Positions 1 through 10,111 of a stretch of 64,000 bases of DNA are shown piece by piece (position 1 is the stretch's first letter; every line of letters begins with the position of its first letter). The stretch covers positions 110,132,447-110,196,446 of the forward strand of contig NC_080164.1 of NCBI RefSeq assembly GCF_950295315.1, read 5' to 3'. This stretch comes from Erinaceus europaeus (lineage: Eukaryota; Chordata; Mammalia; Eulipotyphla; Erinaceidae). The notes below the pieces were generated by a model. That model had not been told where the DNA came from. It ran no database searches and worked only from the letters and a program-made list of their open reading frames with translations. Both the position numbers and the translations under genes were made by a program.

Positions 1-135
1 TGAGGCTCTAAAGTCCCAGAGTCAATCTCTCACAGCATCATAAGCCAGAGCTGAGCAGTGCTCTGGACTCTCCCTGTATCTAGATCTTTAACTCTCTCTC
101 ATGAAAATTTAGCAAATTAAAACAAAAATAATAAA
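1..135 (+). mobile_element. SINE-C, 5' end outside window
   Basis: Begins inside the element at the TGAGGCTC block and continues through the GAGCTGAGCAGTGCTCTGG core to an A-rich tail. The tRNA-like head lies before the window start. Confidence 0.8.
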
Positions 136-251
136 GTTCTTTCAATTATTAAAATGTGTCAAGTTTCTGATTCCCAGAATAGTTCTAGAATGCCTTCTTT
201 AAGGATACAACCCCTTCCTCCATGTTGGAAGACAAATAATAACAGTGGGAG

Positions 252-378
252 TCCAGAAAGGTGGCACAGTTGATAAAGCATTGAACTCTCAAGTCTGAGT
301 CCAGACAGTGCATGTGTCAGATTGATGTCTTTCTCTCTCCTCCTCTGTCTCATACTAATAAATAATAATAATAATAAC
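252..378 (+). mobile_element. SINE-D
   Basis: A head with GGCACAGTTGATAAAGCATTG is followed by a TC-rich body and an (ATA)n tail, matching the better copy at the right end of the window. The ATCACTCTGG block is degraded. Confidence 0.7.
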
Positions 379-418
379 AGTGAACCTAAATAATAATAAT
401 AATAACAGTGAACCTAAA
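362..418. repeat. 28-bp tandem duplication
   Basis: Two copies of an (ATA)n stretch plus CAGTGAACCTAAATA lie head to tail with a period of 28 bp, directly after the SINE-D tail. Confidence 0.85.
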
Positions 419-586
419 TATAGATACTCAAGTTCCCCTGATTCTGGTTGATTCTGTTATCAAAGTTACTTTTGTAATGATTATCACACAACATGCCCTC
501 CTTTCTATTGTGCTGTAGATATAGCTTGAACACTCTAGTTCCCAAGAGACTTTGATATTCAGGATATAGGTTTAAGAGCATCCATT

Positions 587-890
587 GGGAGTCGCGGTAG
601 CGCAGCGGGTTAAGCGCAGGCGGCACAAAGTGCAGGACCAGCATAAAGATCCTGGTTCGAGTCCCCGGCTCCCCACCTGCAGGAGACTCGCTTCACAAGA
701 AGTGAAACAATTCTGTAGGTGTCTATCTTTCTCTCCCCCTCTGGCTTCCCATCCTCTTTCGATTTCTCTCTGTCCTATCCAACAATGACAACATTAATGA
801 CAACAACAATAATAATAACTACAACAATAACATAACAAGGGCAACAAAAGGGAATACATAAATCAATAAGCATTTAAAGCATAAAAAAAA
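587..890 (+). mobile_element. SINE-A, short form, complete
   Basis: Full tRNA-like head (GGTAGCGCAGCGGGTTAAGC, then GGTTCGAGTCC), pyrimidine-rich body and CAA/AATAA tail. An 11-bp TSD, AAGAGCATCCA, lies at 574-584 and 891-901. Confidence 0.95.
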
Positions 891-1063
891 AAGAGCATCC
901 ACACATTTCCTAAGCAGAAAAGCACTGGGTTCATCTGTTAGTGTAAGAATGAAACTGGAGAGGAGCATTACTGATATGGAAGTTTGGATCCATTTGCTAA
1001 AGTAACTACTGAAGGGGCAATTACTGAATAACGGTCTACTAAGCTGTGACTGTTTAGAAGCCT

Positions 1064-1245
1064 TGGGGCCAGGTGGTGGCATACCTGGTTGAATGTTACA
1101 ATGTACAAGGACCCATGTTCGAGCCTCCGGTCCCCTCCTGCAAGGGGAAAGCTTCAGCAGTGATGAGGCACTGCTGCAGGTGTCTCTCCATCCCTCTCCC
1201 TATCACCCCCTTCTCTCTATATTTCTGACTGTCTCTCTCCAACAA

Positions 1246-1280
<35 letters not shown>
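1064..1280 (+). mobile_element. SINE-B with (ATA)n tail
   Basis: Head GGCCAGGTGGTGGCATACC, B-box-like GTTCGAGCC, TC-rich body, and a tail that has become an (ATA)n microsatellite. Confidence 0.9.
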
Positions 1281-1281
<1 letters not shown>

Positions 1282-1309
1282 CTTCAGACTTGAATGATGG
1301 ATGTTGTCT

Positions 1310-1450
1310 ATTGAGACAGGAGAGGTGAATGTGATACAACACAAGTCAGGGAGACTCAAGCTTGATCCCCAGCAGTCTATATACACCAGTAAGTCTCTCT
1401 CTCATCAAATAGAAAAATAAATATTTTAAATCAAAAAGAAAAAAAAAAGA
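1310..1450 (+). mobile_element. Divergent SINE (D/E type)
   Basis: A CTTGATCCCCAGCAG block, a TCTCTCTCATC run and an A-rich tail resemble the short tRNA SINEs, but the head is poorly preserved. Confidence 0.5.
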
Positions 1451-1454
1451 TGAG

Positions 1455-1648
1455 AGGTTTCAAGATAGCTCATATGGTGGAGCATGTGCCTTGCTCTGTG
1501 TGAGGCTCTGGGCTGAAGTTCAAGCACCAAGCAGGTGTACTGCAGACTACATGGGAGAGCACCATGCTTAGTGGAATTGCATTGTGTTATCTCCCTTTCT
1601 GTCACTATAAACAACATCAACAACAAAACAAATAATTAAAAAAAATTA
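1455..1648 (+). mobile_element. SINE-E
   Basis: A head with CAAGATAGCTCATATGGTGG followed by a tRNA-like middle, TCTCCCTTTCTGTC and a CAACAA/A-rich tail. Divergent old copy. Confidence 0.65.
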
Positions 1649-1736
1649 GACCCAGCCTCAGAATTATCAGTGCAGGAGATGTTTAGATGGAGTCCATTAC
1701 CCCAGCTCCACATTAAAAAAATAAATAAAATAAAAA

Positions 1737-1879
1737 GGGCTGGGGAGACAGCAGAATGGTTATGCAAATGAACTTTCCAAACCAGAGGCAACAAAGCTTG
1801 GGTGGTGGGTGTGGTGTGGAACTATCAATTGTAATCTTACAATCTTGTAACAAGCTATGAATAACAAATTTAAAAACTA
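1737..1879 (+). mobile_element. SINE-C head joined to L1 3'-end-like tail
   Basis: It starts as a SINE-C (GGGGAGACAGCAGAATGGTT) but from about 1805 reads GTGGTGTGGAACTATCAATTG, which resembles the terminal part of the local L1 3' UTR. This may be a chimera or two adjoining fragments. Confidence 0.5.
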
Positions 1880-2755
1880 GACTTCTGGAGGCGGGGCTAC
1901 AAGGCAGCAGCAGCTGTGTTTCTCTCCTCTCCTCTCCCTGGTCAACTAGGAATACCAAAGGAGATCATCTAGGACTGACAAGACAGGACTAGAACGACTT
2001 CAGGAACCGACCACATCACAGGTGAGTACAAATACCTGTGGCTCGCGGACAGAGAGGAGCCTAGGGAGAGATTTAGTGGCTGGTAACAGTCCAGCAATTT
2101 ACCAATTGAGACACCACCTCTAGTCTGTTTCACCAACAAAAAGACAACTGAAGGAAGGAGAGGACTCCCCTAAGACTCACCAAATGCAACTCCACCAAAT
2201 TGCAGGTGCTATCATGATTCCATCTTGACTTCCCTGGACAGGTAACATCACCAATGTGTCCCAGAAACTAACCTCTCCAGAGCCTTACCCAACTAAGAAA
2301 AGAGAAAAACAGTCTAGGAGTATGAATCGACCTGCCAGTGCCCATTTCAGTGAAGAAGGAATTACAGAAGCTATAACTCCCACTTTCTGGACCCCAAAAA
2401 GAATTTGGGTCCACACTTCCAGAGGGGGAGAAATGATAGGGGAAGAGGAACAGAGGGCTCTGAATTCCAACTCCATCAGGACCCAGAGAGAGAAGAGGAA
2501 AGAAAGAAGGATAATTGGAAGTAGTAATAGATGTAGGTGTGAAGGAAGGAAGGACCATAGGAAAAAATGGGAAAATACATATATATAATAGTCAACCCAT
2601 ACCTGTGACCTTTGGATAACTACTGTAGCTTCCATGGAGGGGATGGGGGTACAGAACTCCGATGGTGGGAACAGTGTGGAATTATACCCCTGTTATCTTA
2701 TGATTTTGTATATCAATATTAAGTCACTAATAAAGCTTTTTTAAAAAACAAAAAA
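1880..2755 (+). mobile_element. Internally deleted L1 (5' UTR joined to 3' UTR)
   Basis: The first ~290 bp match the L1 5' UTR at 10.11 kb (AGCAGCAGCTGTGTTTCTCT, then the CTGGTAACAGTCC block). At about 2170 it switches to L1 3' UTR of the kind at 43.1-43.66 kb (GACTTCCCTGGACAG, CCACACTTCCAGAGG), ending in AATAAAGC plus A-rich sequence. ORF1 and ORF2 are absent. A TSD of about 17 bp (ACAAATTTAAAAACTA-like) lies at ~1864-1880 and ~2757-2775, so the deleted form was itself inserted. Frames of about 100 codons here are not L1 ORFs. Confidence 0.8.
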
Positions 2756-2802
2756 ACAAATTTAAAAAACTAAGTAGTGCTCTGGTTTGAAAAAAAAAAT
2801 AA

Positions 2803-2982
2803 AAAGGGTGGGGGAGATAGTATAATGGTTATGCAAATCAACTTTCACGCCAGAGGCTCCAAAGTCCAAGGTTCAATCCGCCCCACCATAAGCCGGAGCA
2901 ATGCTCTGGTGCTTCTCTCTGTGTCTCACTCTGTCTGCATCTCTCTCAAAAATAAAATAAAGTGTTTAAAAAATAAAAAGAA
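2803..2982 (+). mobile_element. SINE-C, complete
   Basis: Head GGGGGAGATAGTATAATGGT, B-box-like GGTTCAATCC, a GGAGCAATGCTCTGGTGC core, TC-rich run and A-rich tail. Confidence 0.9.
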
Positions 2983-3127
2983 TAATAGATTCACTAGGTA
3001 TGTTTATATAATAAAACCTGCTGCACATTTATGCTTCTAATAAACATTATTTTATTTGTAGCATTTTAAACCCACTTGTTGCTAATTACACATTATGGAG
3101 GAGGGTTTTCAGCTGTTTGGGCAAATT

Positions 3128-3424
3128 TGGGGGGTTTTGTTTGTTTTGCCTCTAGGGTGATATCACTGAGGCTCCATGCAGGCGCTATGAATCCACTGGT
3201 CCTAGCGGCCATTATTTCCATTTTATTTGATAGGACAGAGAGATATTTTGAAGGGGGGAGGGAGACGGAGAGGGGGAAAGAAAGAGAGACCTGCAGCTCT
3301 ACTTCACAGCTTGTGAAGCATCCCCCCCCACCTGCAGGTGGGGAGCTGGGGCTTAAACCCAGATCCTCAACTGGGTGCTTGTGCTCAGTACTATGTGCAC
3401 TTAGTGCACCACTGCCCGACCGCC
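3128..3424 (-). mobile_element. SINE, long-form tail, antisense
   Basis: Read on the minus strand it has a tRNA-like head ending at ~3424, the CCACCTGCAGGTGGGG block, a GAGA-complement body and the long-form tail segment. The minus-strand ORF over it is a shadow. Confidence 0.85.
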
Positions 3425-3645
3425 AAGGGTTTAATTCTTGAGAGGCTATCATGAGTGAACCTCTAAGATCAGTGACTGTAACGAAATTAGTTCACAATGA
3501 AGACAACTGTTCCTGAAGGCTCACCAGAGTTTTTGAAGAATATATTTAGTAGAAACCTACATGTTTAACAAAGTCACTCTGTAAATATAAATCATATGTA
3601 TTTGATTCTCCTCATCTAATCATTTAGTCTTAATGAACATACATG
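3425..3645. other. Unassigned sequence
   Basis: No repeat family, ORF or RNA signature recognised. Confidence 0.5.
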
Positions 3646-3647
3646 GG

Positions 3648-3825
3648 CTTTGGGGGGATGGGTGATGGCACACCTGGTTGAGGGCATGCATAAGGGCCCA
3701 ACACCCCCCCGGGGGGGCTTTGTAAGTGGTGAAGCAGGACTACATGTCTCTCTCCTTTCTTTTCTCCCCTTCCTTTCAATTTCTGGCTGTCTCTATCAAA
3801 TAAATAAAGATAATGAAAAAAATTG
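3648..3825 (+). mobile_element. SINE-B with central deletion
   Basis: Head GGTGATGGCACACCTGGTTG and tail TATCAAATAAATAAAGATAA are present. The B-box region is collapsed into a C-run/G-run palindrome near 3702-3718. Confidence 0.85.
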
Positions 3826-4430
3826 TTTTAAGTTACTTTTTTATGGTAGGTATAATTAAAATCTTTATCATGAAGAAACAAACTGGTGAATAAGTAAAGT
3901 TTCAGATTCTGGGAATCTTCTAATCTGAAGGCATGTTTATTCTCCTAGAACATATGTTCATGTTCCATTTTATTCTGTTCAAAGCTTAGGGAATACATAG
4001 TACTTTGTTTGAATGGAAAAGTATTACTCAGTGAGTGAGAATGACTTTGATCTGTAGCTACTAATGCACATTACTAACCAGTGTTCTATCAATGAAATCA
4101 CACAAGGCTAGAAATGGCACTGTCTTCAATCCCCTTTGAAGGATGTATAGTCATCTAGCTTTGAACACTAGCTATGTAACTGCTGCAAACAAGTGGTTTC
4201 CTTGTCTTGACATACTATGCAGATCTGATCAAAGGCTCCCAAGTTCTAATCAAAGATCTAAGGAATATTTATGCCTGTAAGATATGCCACATGGGCTTCA
4301 GCACCAATAAAAGGTGACAGAAGCGGTTTAGCACTAGGTTTCCAGCCCTGACTGACTCAAGAAAGGGAAAAGGGAGCGAGAGTCCTATGCTCTTCCAATT
4401 TCAATAGCTGTTGAAAACTTTTTCTTTCTA
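3826..4430. other. Unassigned AT-rich sequence
   Basis: About 600 bp with no ORF of note and no repeat I recognise. Confidence 0.5.
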
Positions 4431-4645
4431 TTTTTTTTTTAAATTTTTGCCTCCAAGATTATCACTGAGCTAGGTGCCAGCACTACAAATCCACAGCTCC
4501 TGCCAGTCATTTCTACCACTTTACTGGATAGGATAGAGAGAAATTGAGAGGGAAGGAGGAGATAGAGAAGGGGAGAGAGAGACACCTGCAGACCTGCTTC
4601 ACCTCTTATGAAGCTTCCCCCACTATAGGAGGGGAGCTGGGGAAC
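4431..4645 (-). mobile_element. SINE-B-like, long-form tail, antisense, head missing
   Basis: The long-form tail (GCCTCCAAGATTATCACTGAG on plus) and pyrimidine body are present. The copy stops after the CCTGCAG block, so the tRNA head is truncated. Confidence 0.8.
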
Positions 4646-4934
4646 AGTGGGAGCTGTTGAAAAATTTTTGAACCTCACTTTGTTCCTTATAATACCTGAC
4701 TGCAAAGAATTAGCCTTCCTCCTATGGCTTAAGACACACTGTGACCTATGACAAAGTCAGACAAAGACTCTTTAATTCCTTTGCTCTTCACTCATTAGCA
4801 AAAGGATCGACTATTTGGTCTCACTGGGTAAACTGGACAGAAGTCTTACGAAAAAAACAACCAAAAAAAAAGTCTTAACCAAAAAAAAAACCTCAGTGAG
4901 GTTCCCCTTCCAAGCCCTTACCCTCTTCAGTTCA

Positions 4935-5510
4935 CTGCAAAGCTCTAAAGCTCCTTCTTCATAACAGGCCATATGAAAAAATGCTCCAAGTCATTAATTG
5001 TCAGAGAAATACAAATAAAGACTACAGTGTGATACCACTTCACCCCTGTGAGAATGTTATGACATCAGAAAAGGTAGCAGCAACAAATGCTTGAGAGGCT
5101 ATGGGGACAAAGGAACAGTCCAGCACTGCTTGTGGATATGTCAATTAGTTCAACCCCAGTGGAGAGCATTCTGGAGAACTCTCACAAAGCTAGAAGTGTA
5201 CCTACCCTATTCTTCTCCTGGGGATATATCCTAAAGAACCAAACACACCCATACAAAAGGATCTGTGTACAGCTATGTTCATAGCAGCACAATTTGTAAT
5301 AGCCAAAAGCTGGAAGCAACCCATGTGTCCAACAACAGATGAGTGACTGAGAAAGTTGTGGTATATACACACAGTAGAACATTACACAGCTATTAAAAGT
5401 GGTGATTTCACTTTCTTCACCTCATCTTGGATGGAGCTTGAAGGAATTATGTTAAGTGAGATCAGGCAGAAAGAGAAGGATGAATATGGGATGATCTCAC
5501 TCATACACAG
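4935..5510 (+). pseudogene. L1 ORF2 C-terminal fragment
   Basis: Plus-strand reading resembles the C-terminal end of L1 ORF2: a His/Cys-type region (TGTGAGAATG; GAGAGGCTATGGGGACA), the CATAGCAGCACAATTTG block, and GGATGGAGCTTGAAGGAATT near the stop. It is 5' truncated and has many frame breaks. It runs directly into the 3' UTR. Confidence 0.9.
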
Positions 5511-6105
5511 ATGTTAAAAATACTAACATGATGACAACCTGACTTCCCTAGGCAGAGGATCTCACCACTATGTCCTGGAACTCCATCTCCCCAGAGCCCT
5601 ATCCCACTAGGAAAAGGCAGAGACAGACTGGGGCTATGGACTGACCCATGAATGCCACGTCCAGAGGAGAAACAATTAGATAAGCCAGACCTCTGACCTT
5701 CTGCCTCCCCAAAGAGGTAAACTCCCAGAGAGGTAAACAATAGGGAAGCTTCCAATGAAGAGGATGGGATAGAAAACTCTGATGGTGGGAATTGTATGAA
5801 TTGTAACCCTCTTATCCCACAATATGTCAATCATTATTAAATCACTAATAATAATAATAAATAAAAAACCCAGAAGTTGCAAAAAAAGAAAAAACAAAGC
5901 AGAACTTGGACTGGGTTTGGTGTATTGCTCCAAAGTAAAGTCTCTGGGGTGGGGAAGAGGGTTCAGATTCTGGAACATGATGGTGAAGGAGGACCTAGAG
6001 GTGGCTGAATTGTTATGTGGAAAACAGAAATGTTACACGGGCACAAACTACTATATTTTATTGTTGACTGTAAACCATTAATCAACTCAATAAAGGAAAA
6101 AATTA
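5511..6105 (+). mobile_element. L1 3' UTR, modules A then B
   Basis: Module A (CTTCCCTAGGCAGAGG ... GGTGGGAATTGTATG ... TTATTAAATCACTAAT) ends in an A-rich stretch at ~5870. Module B (GGGTTTGGTGTATTGCTCC ... GTAAACCATTAATC) then ends with the polyadenylation signal AATAAAG. The same A-B order occurs in reverse at 13.75-14.35 kb. Confidence 0.85.
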
Positions 6106-6115
6106 AAGATCAGTG

Positions 6116-6121
6116 AAAAAC
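6116..6121. repeat. 6-bp LTR target-site duplication, left
   Basis: AAAAAC, repeated exactly at 6564-6569 on the other side of the LTR. Confidence 0.85.
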
Positions 6122-6200
6122 TGTTGTAGAGCCAGATGTTGCAGTGCGCGGGCCGCAGAGAAGAGAGAGAGAGGGTCTGGAGCGAAGAGGAAACACAAAT

Positions 6201-6207
6201 CTTTATT
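6201..6207 (-). promoter_or_regulatory. LTR polyadenylation signal
   Basis: AATAAAG on the minus strand within the LTR, ~150 nt downstream of the TATA-like box. Confidence 0.7.
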
Positions 6208-6351
6208 CGCGCTGGCAGCTCAGAGTTGGGTGTTAGAGAAGCAGGTTGGGCCACGTGGAGGTAGAGAAAATGGCCGCCTCACGCAGTAACCTTTCCTGCG
6301 TCTGAACACCAGAGTGGAGCACCGGCAAGAGAGAGAGGTGCGGAAAACGAA

Positions 6352-6362
6352 GGGTTTTTATA
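6352..6362 (-). promoter_or_regulatory. LTR TATA-like box
   Basis: TATAAAAACCC on the minus strand, suitably upstream of the LTR polyadenylation signal. Activity is unknown. Confidence 0.7.
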
Positions 6363-6595
6363 GGAGTAGCTTTCGCGAAAATGGGAGGGGGGAGGAGTAA
6401 CCAAAGCACTCCAGATATTGCGGGGGATATAGACAATGTCCTGAGGGCATAACATGGCGGAACAGGCACTCCCAGAATGTCCCAACTCTCACGGGAAGGG
6501 AACTAGCAGTAGCCTGAGGGGACAACATGGCAGATGTGACTGCATCGGCACAATTTCCCAGCAAAAAACAATGTCACAAAATAATAAAAGAAAAT

Positions 6596-6686
6596 AAGGA
6601 AGGAAGGAAAGAAAGAAAGAAAGAAGGAAGGAAGGAAGGAAGGAAGGAAAGAAAGAAGGAAAGAAGGAATGAATGAAGGAAAGAAG
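6596..6686. repeat. (GGAA)n/(GAAA)n microsatellite
   Basis: Imperfect tetranucleotide purine array directly after the LTR flank. Confidence 0.95.
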
Positions 6687-7198
6687 TTCCTCCTTCATGG
6701 TCTCTCTAAACAACTGGTGGATCTCAAGGCAAAAGATTCCCTGATCAGTTGTCTTATCTCACTACTGCCACACAGCTCACTTCCCCATACCTGGATATCC
6801 CTCACTTATTTAGGTGTATTGCTCCCTGCAAAGGAAAAGCCCTTTTTGGAGCTCCAGTGGTGCAATAGGTTAATGTTTGGTACTTATACAGTAAAAGCCC
6901 TTTTCTCACACCAATTGCACTCTCCCAGTGAATACTGCCACACTGCTATGGCAATATCAGCATTCCCCTCTCCTGACAGCATTAATCCCTTTGAATGAGT
7001 TTTCTACACAAGCTTCAATGTGCTTATAAGCAGGACACACTGAAGAGTCCTGTGTGGAGTAGGGAGAACCGTCTGCCTTTCTGTTTGTACTTCCAAGTCA
7101 CCCAGGCCTTCTCACACATCTCTAATGTCCTGAGAAGAACCCAGGAAATGGAGAAACTTTAAATTTAAATTAATGTCTCAAAGCAGTAAGTTCAACCT
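6687..7198. other. Unassigned sequence
   Basis: About 500 bp without a recognisable gene. A weak tRNA-like patch at 6847-6890 (CCAGTGGTGCAATAGGTTAA) may be the relic of a SINE head. Confidence 0.45.
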
Positions 7199-7409
7199 TT
7201 TTTAAAAGTATTTTTATTTATTCATTATTGGATAGAGACAGAGAAATTGAGAAGAAAGGGGAAGGTATAGGGAAAGAGACAGGGAGACCTGAAGCCCTGC
7301 TTCACTGCTTGTGAAGCTTCCACACTGCAGGTGGGATGCAGGGGCTTGAATCTGGGTCCTTGCACACTATAATATGTGCACTTAACCAGGTGCACCACGG
7401 CCTGGCCTC
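7199..7409 (-). mobile_element. SINE-B, antisense
   Basis: The plus strand reads TTTATTTATTCATTATTGGA, then a GAGA body, CCCTGCTTCACTGCTTGTG and the tRNA-like head complement ending ACCAGGTGCACCACGGCC. Confidence 0.9.
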
Positions 7410-7509
7410 CAAACTGTATTGTTATTACTTTTTTGGTTTCATGTTGTCAGAAAAAGAACTAAGGGTATTAAACATGTGTGATACTACCACTGTATAGCCA
7501 CCTCAGGCA

Positions 7510-7744
7510 ATTTTTTAAAATTCTTTATTTGTAAAAACTAAACAGGGAAATAAAAAAGAGAGGACAGAGGAATGGGGAAGATAGAGAGAAGAGAGACAGC
7601 AGAGCACTGCTCCACCATCCATGGAGCTCCACAGTGCTTTTCATAGTGTTCCCAAGCGGTAACAAAACTCAAAACTGGGTTCTGTATGGTGGAAATATGA
7701 GTAGTATCTGGTGGAAATTCCACAAGGTAAGCCATCTGCCAGCC
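7510..7744 (-). mobile_element. SINE-E, antisense
   Basis: GAGAGA body, CAGAGCACTGCTCCACC and a degraded head ending GTAAGCCATCTGCCAGCCC. Old divergent copy. Confidence 0.6.
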
Positions 7745-7849
7745 CAAAGATCCTATTTAAAGGAATGGAGCAAAAATAAATTTTAAGTCAATTTTTGCTG
7801 AAATATGTTTCAAGACTCAGAGATAACTCCACTATTAGCCTAACATATT

Positions 7850-7929
7850 TATGACAAAGTCTCAGGTTCAATCCCTAACACCACCATAAACAGGAGCTTT
7901 GGGGAAACTATAAAATAATAAAATAAAAT
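7850..7929 (+). mobile_element. SINE-C fragment
   Basis: Starts at the CTCAGGTTCAATCCC B-box region and runs through CACCATAAACAGGAGC to an A-rich tail. The head is missing. Confidence 0.6.
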
Positions 7930-7977
7930 TTATCACACAGCTTCTCAGGCCTTGTGATTGCCTGACTTACTCTTTTC

Positions 7978-8082
7978 TTTCCCTTGCCTTGCCTTGCCTT
8001 GCCTTGCCTTGCCTTGCCTTGCCTTGCCTTGCCTTCCCTTCCCTTCCCTTCCCTTCCCTTCCCTTCCCTTCCCTTCCCTTTC
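7978..8082. repeat. Compound (CCTTG)n-(CCCTT)n array
   Basis: About ten GCCTT units change abruptly at ~8034 into about nine TCCCT units, all in one 5-bp register. Long frames across it on both strands are artefacts. Confidence 0.95.
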
Positions 8083-8139
8083 TTTAATTTTTGACACAGA
8101 TTATACACTGGGATTCAGTCTGTACAATTCCATCACTCA

Positions 8140-8316
8140 TGAGACGATTTATTTTTTTCATAGAGAATAAGAGGCCGAGATGGAGAAAGACAGCGAGAGA
8201 AGGAGAGACACCACACCACTCCTGATGTGACCACCCTACCTCCTACGAGTGCTCCCATGTGGTGCTCTGAGGCTTAAACCCAAGTACTTACTTGAGCTAC
8301 CTGCTGACTCCTGACA
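8140..8316 (-). mobile_element. SINE-E, antisense
   Basis: GAGA body and a head complement (GGCTTAAACCCAAGTACTTA ... GAGCTACCTGCTGACTCC). Confidence 0.6.
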
Positions 8317-8344
8317 GAACTAAGCCTTATCTTAGTCTAACAGT

Positions 8345-10108
8345 CTTCATTTAAAAGTTGGGCACCAAAGCAAAAACCCTGGGTTGAGGGTGAGGGTGAG
8401 GGTGGATGCTTGTCCTCACGGGGCTGAGGGCAGGGGGGTTGGGAGGATGGGATGGGACACAGTCTTTTGGTGGTGGGAAAGGTGTTTATGTATTCTCCTA
8501 TTAATTTGTAGTCATATAAATCACTATTTAATTAATATGAGAGGGTATAAATTGATTGAATGTCTCAAAGTTTATAATGCAGAGACCATTGATCCCATCC
8601 TAAATAACATGAGTACCACGTCTTCATGCTTCACTTCAGACTGTGTTCAGAAACGTCAGGTGTGGAATGTCAACCCCTCAGCCTCATCACTCGGGTGAGA
8701 TCTTTTCCTTTCATAGGATTCTCTAATTCCATTCCAAATGGTTCACTTCCTAACAAAGTCCCAAAGCCTAGATATAGACCAGGTCTCCTGAGATAGAGCA
8801 TGTGTTCACATGTATCCATAAATTAGGGCAGAATATATACCTGAAAGCAAAAGTACACAATAGTGAGTCAGTATAAAGTTCCTAATGAAATAGTGTCTAC
8901 TAAGACTTAGATATCCTCCTTACCTACTTTATATTACACTTCTCTCACTTACTCCAAAGCTAACCTTATTAACACAATGACTGCAAAAGTTGAATAAGGG
9001 CAAGAGACTAGCATACTTTAATGATGACTCTTTAGTCACTATCAGGCCACCCCATGAGCTGGACCTCTATTCAGGGAGTCCTAAGATTCCCAAATGGACA
9101 TGATAGACCTAGCCCTTGAATAAATCCCTCTTTCCATTGTTACTTGTCATTTTAATCAGGAACAACAAAACAGACTCCTTTGTGGACCCCCACAGGATCT
9201 TACCCTCAACTTGGATCAACAACAGTAGAGAATGTTCCATCTTGTGAAGGGAGGCTGGACAACATACTCTATGTTCCACCTGAGGAAGATGGGTCCTGAT
9301 ACTGGGCAGCTTAGAACGTTCCTATTCTTGACCATAGAATGTGAGCTCAGATCTATAGGGATGAAGAAGTCAAATAGGCTCCTAAGCGGAATATGGGCCC
9401 CAGACCACATCAAATTGATGAGGTTTACAGAAACAGTATTTATGCATCTTTCATATATTTGGGAGCTACTGTCTTCCCTAATGCAGCTTGGTCCTTTTTC
9501 CAGCCATGACTTCACCTCCCCAGAAAATAACTTGAATTCACCTGCATATCAGATGTCTGGCTTAGGGGAAAAAAAAATAGTATAGCCACGGGGCCCTTCG
9601 AACAGAACTAAAATAGGCCTATAGCTATCTACAAAATGGAGACCCCCCCCCCCCCCCCACAACTCTTCATCTGCACTATTCCAGTATTTAGGTTCATGAT
9701 TAGTCAACAATTTGTTTAATTTATATGTAAACTCTCTTTTCAGCTGCCAAGTTCCAGGTGCTAGCATGTTGCCAACCAGACTTCCCTGGACAGACAACTC
9801 CACCAGTGTGTCCTAGAGCACTGATTCCCCAGAACCCCACCACACTAGGGAAATAGAGTGACAGGCTGGGAGTATAGATCGACCTGTCAACGCCAATGTT
9901 CAGTGGGGAAGCAATTACAGAAGCCAGACCTTCTACCTTCTGTATCCCACAATGACCTTGGGACCATACTCCCAGAGGGTTAAAGAATAGGAAAGCTATC
10001 AAGGGAGGGGATAGGATACAGAGTTCTGGTGGTGGGAATTGTGTGGAAATGTACCCCTCTTATCCTATGGTTTTGTCAGTGTTTCCTTTTTATAAATAAA
10101 ATATTAAA
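8345..10108 (+). mobile_element. L1 3' UTR, long type, internally deleted
   Basis: Collinear with the L1 3' UTR at 55.45-57.51 kb: GGGATGGGACACAGTCTTTT, CACTCGGGTGAGA, AGGCCACCCCATGAGC, module A and the terminal TCTTATCCTATGGTTTTGTC with AATAAAA. Relative to that copy about 370 bp are missing near 8590-8615. A 16-bp C run sits at 9643-9658. The overlapping ORFs are fortuitous. Confidence 0.9.
9643..9658. repeat. Poly-C run (16)
   Basis: Homopolymer inside the L1 3' UTR at the place where the 57.07 kb copy also has a short C run. Confidence 0.9.
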
Positions 10109-10111
10109 ACA

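Larger units (their letters stand above)
6122..6563 (-). mobile_element. Solo LTR, class II (ERVK-like) endogenous retrovirus
   Basis: A 442-bp LTR with TG and CA ends, oriented minus. On the minus strand a TATA-like TATAAAAACCC lies at 6362-6352 and AATAAAG at 6207-6201, about 150 nt downstream. Between them is a short R-like region, then a GC-rich U5 rich in CpG. The TSD is 6 bp (AAAAAC). No internal gag, pro, pol or env sequence is present, so this is a solo LTR left by recombination. The overlapping minus-strand ORFs are not genes. The ERVK-like class rests on TSD length, not on a database match. Confidence 0.85.

Noticed and set aside
587..700. tRNA gene
   Set aside because: A and B boxes are present, but this is the head of a SINE-A followed by its body and A tail. 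The same holds for every tRNA-like hit in the window.
6233..6564. Overlapping minus-strand ORFs of 68-78 codons in CpG-rich DNA, and a possible CpG island
   Set aside because: The CpG richness is that of a solo LTR with clear ends and TSD. The ORFs lie in different frames and resemble nothing.
6847..6890. Another tRNA-type SINE
   Set aside because: Only ~40 bp of head-like sequence and no body or tail.
7978..8082. CRISPR-like array
   Set aside because: Short 5-bp tandem units without spacers, in a mammalian sequence.
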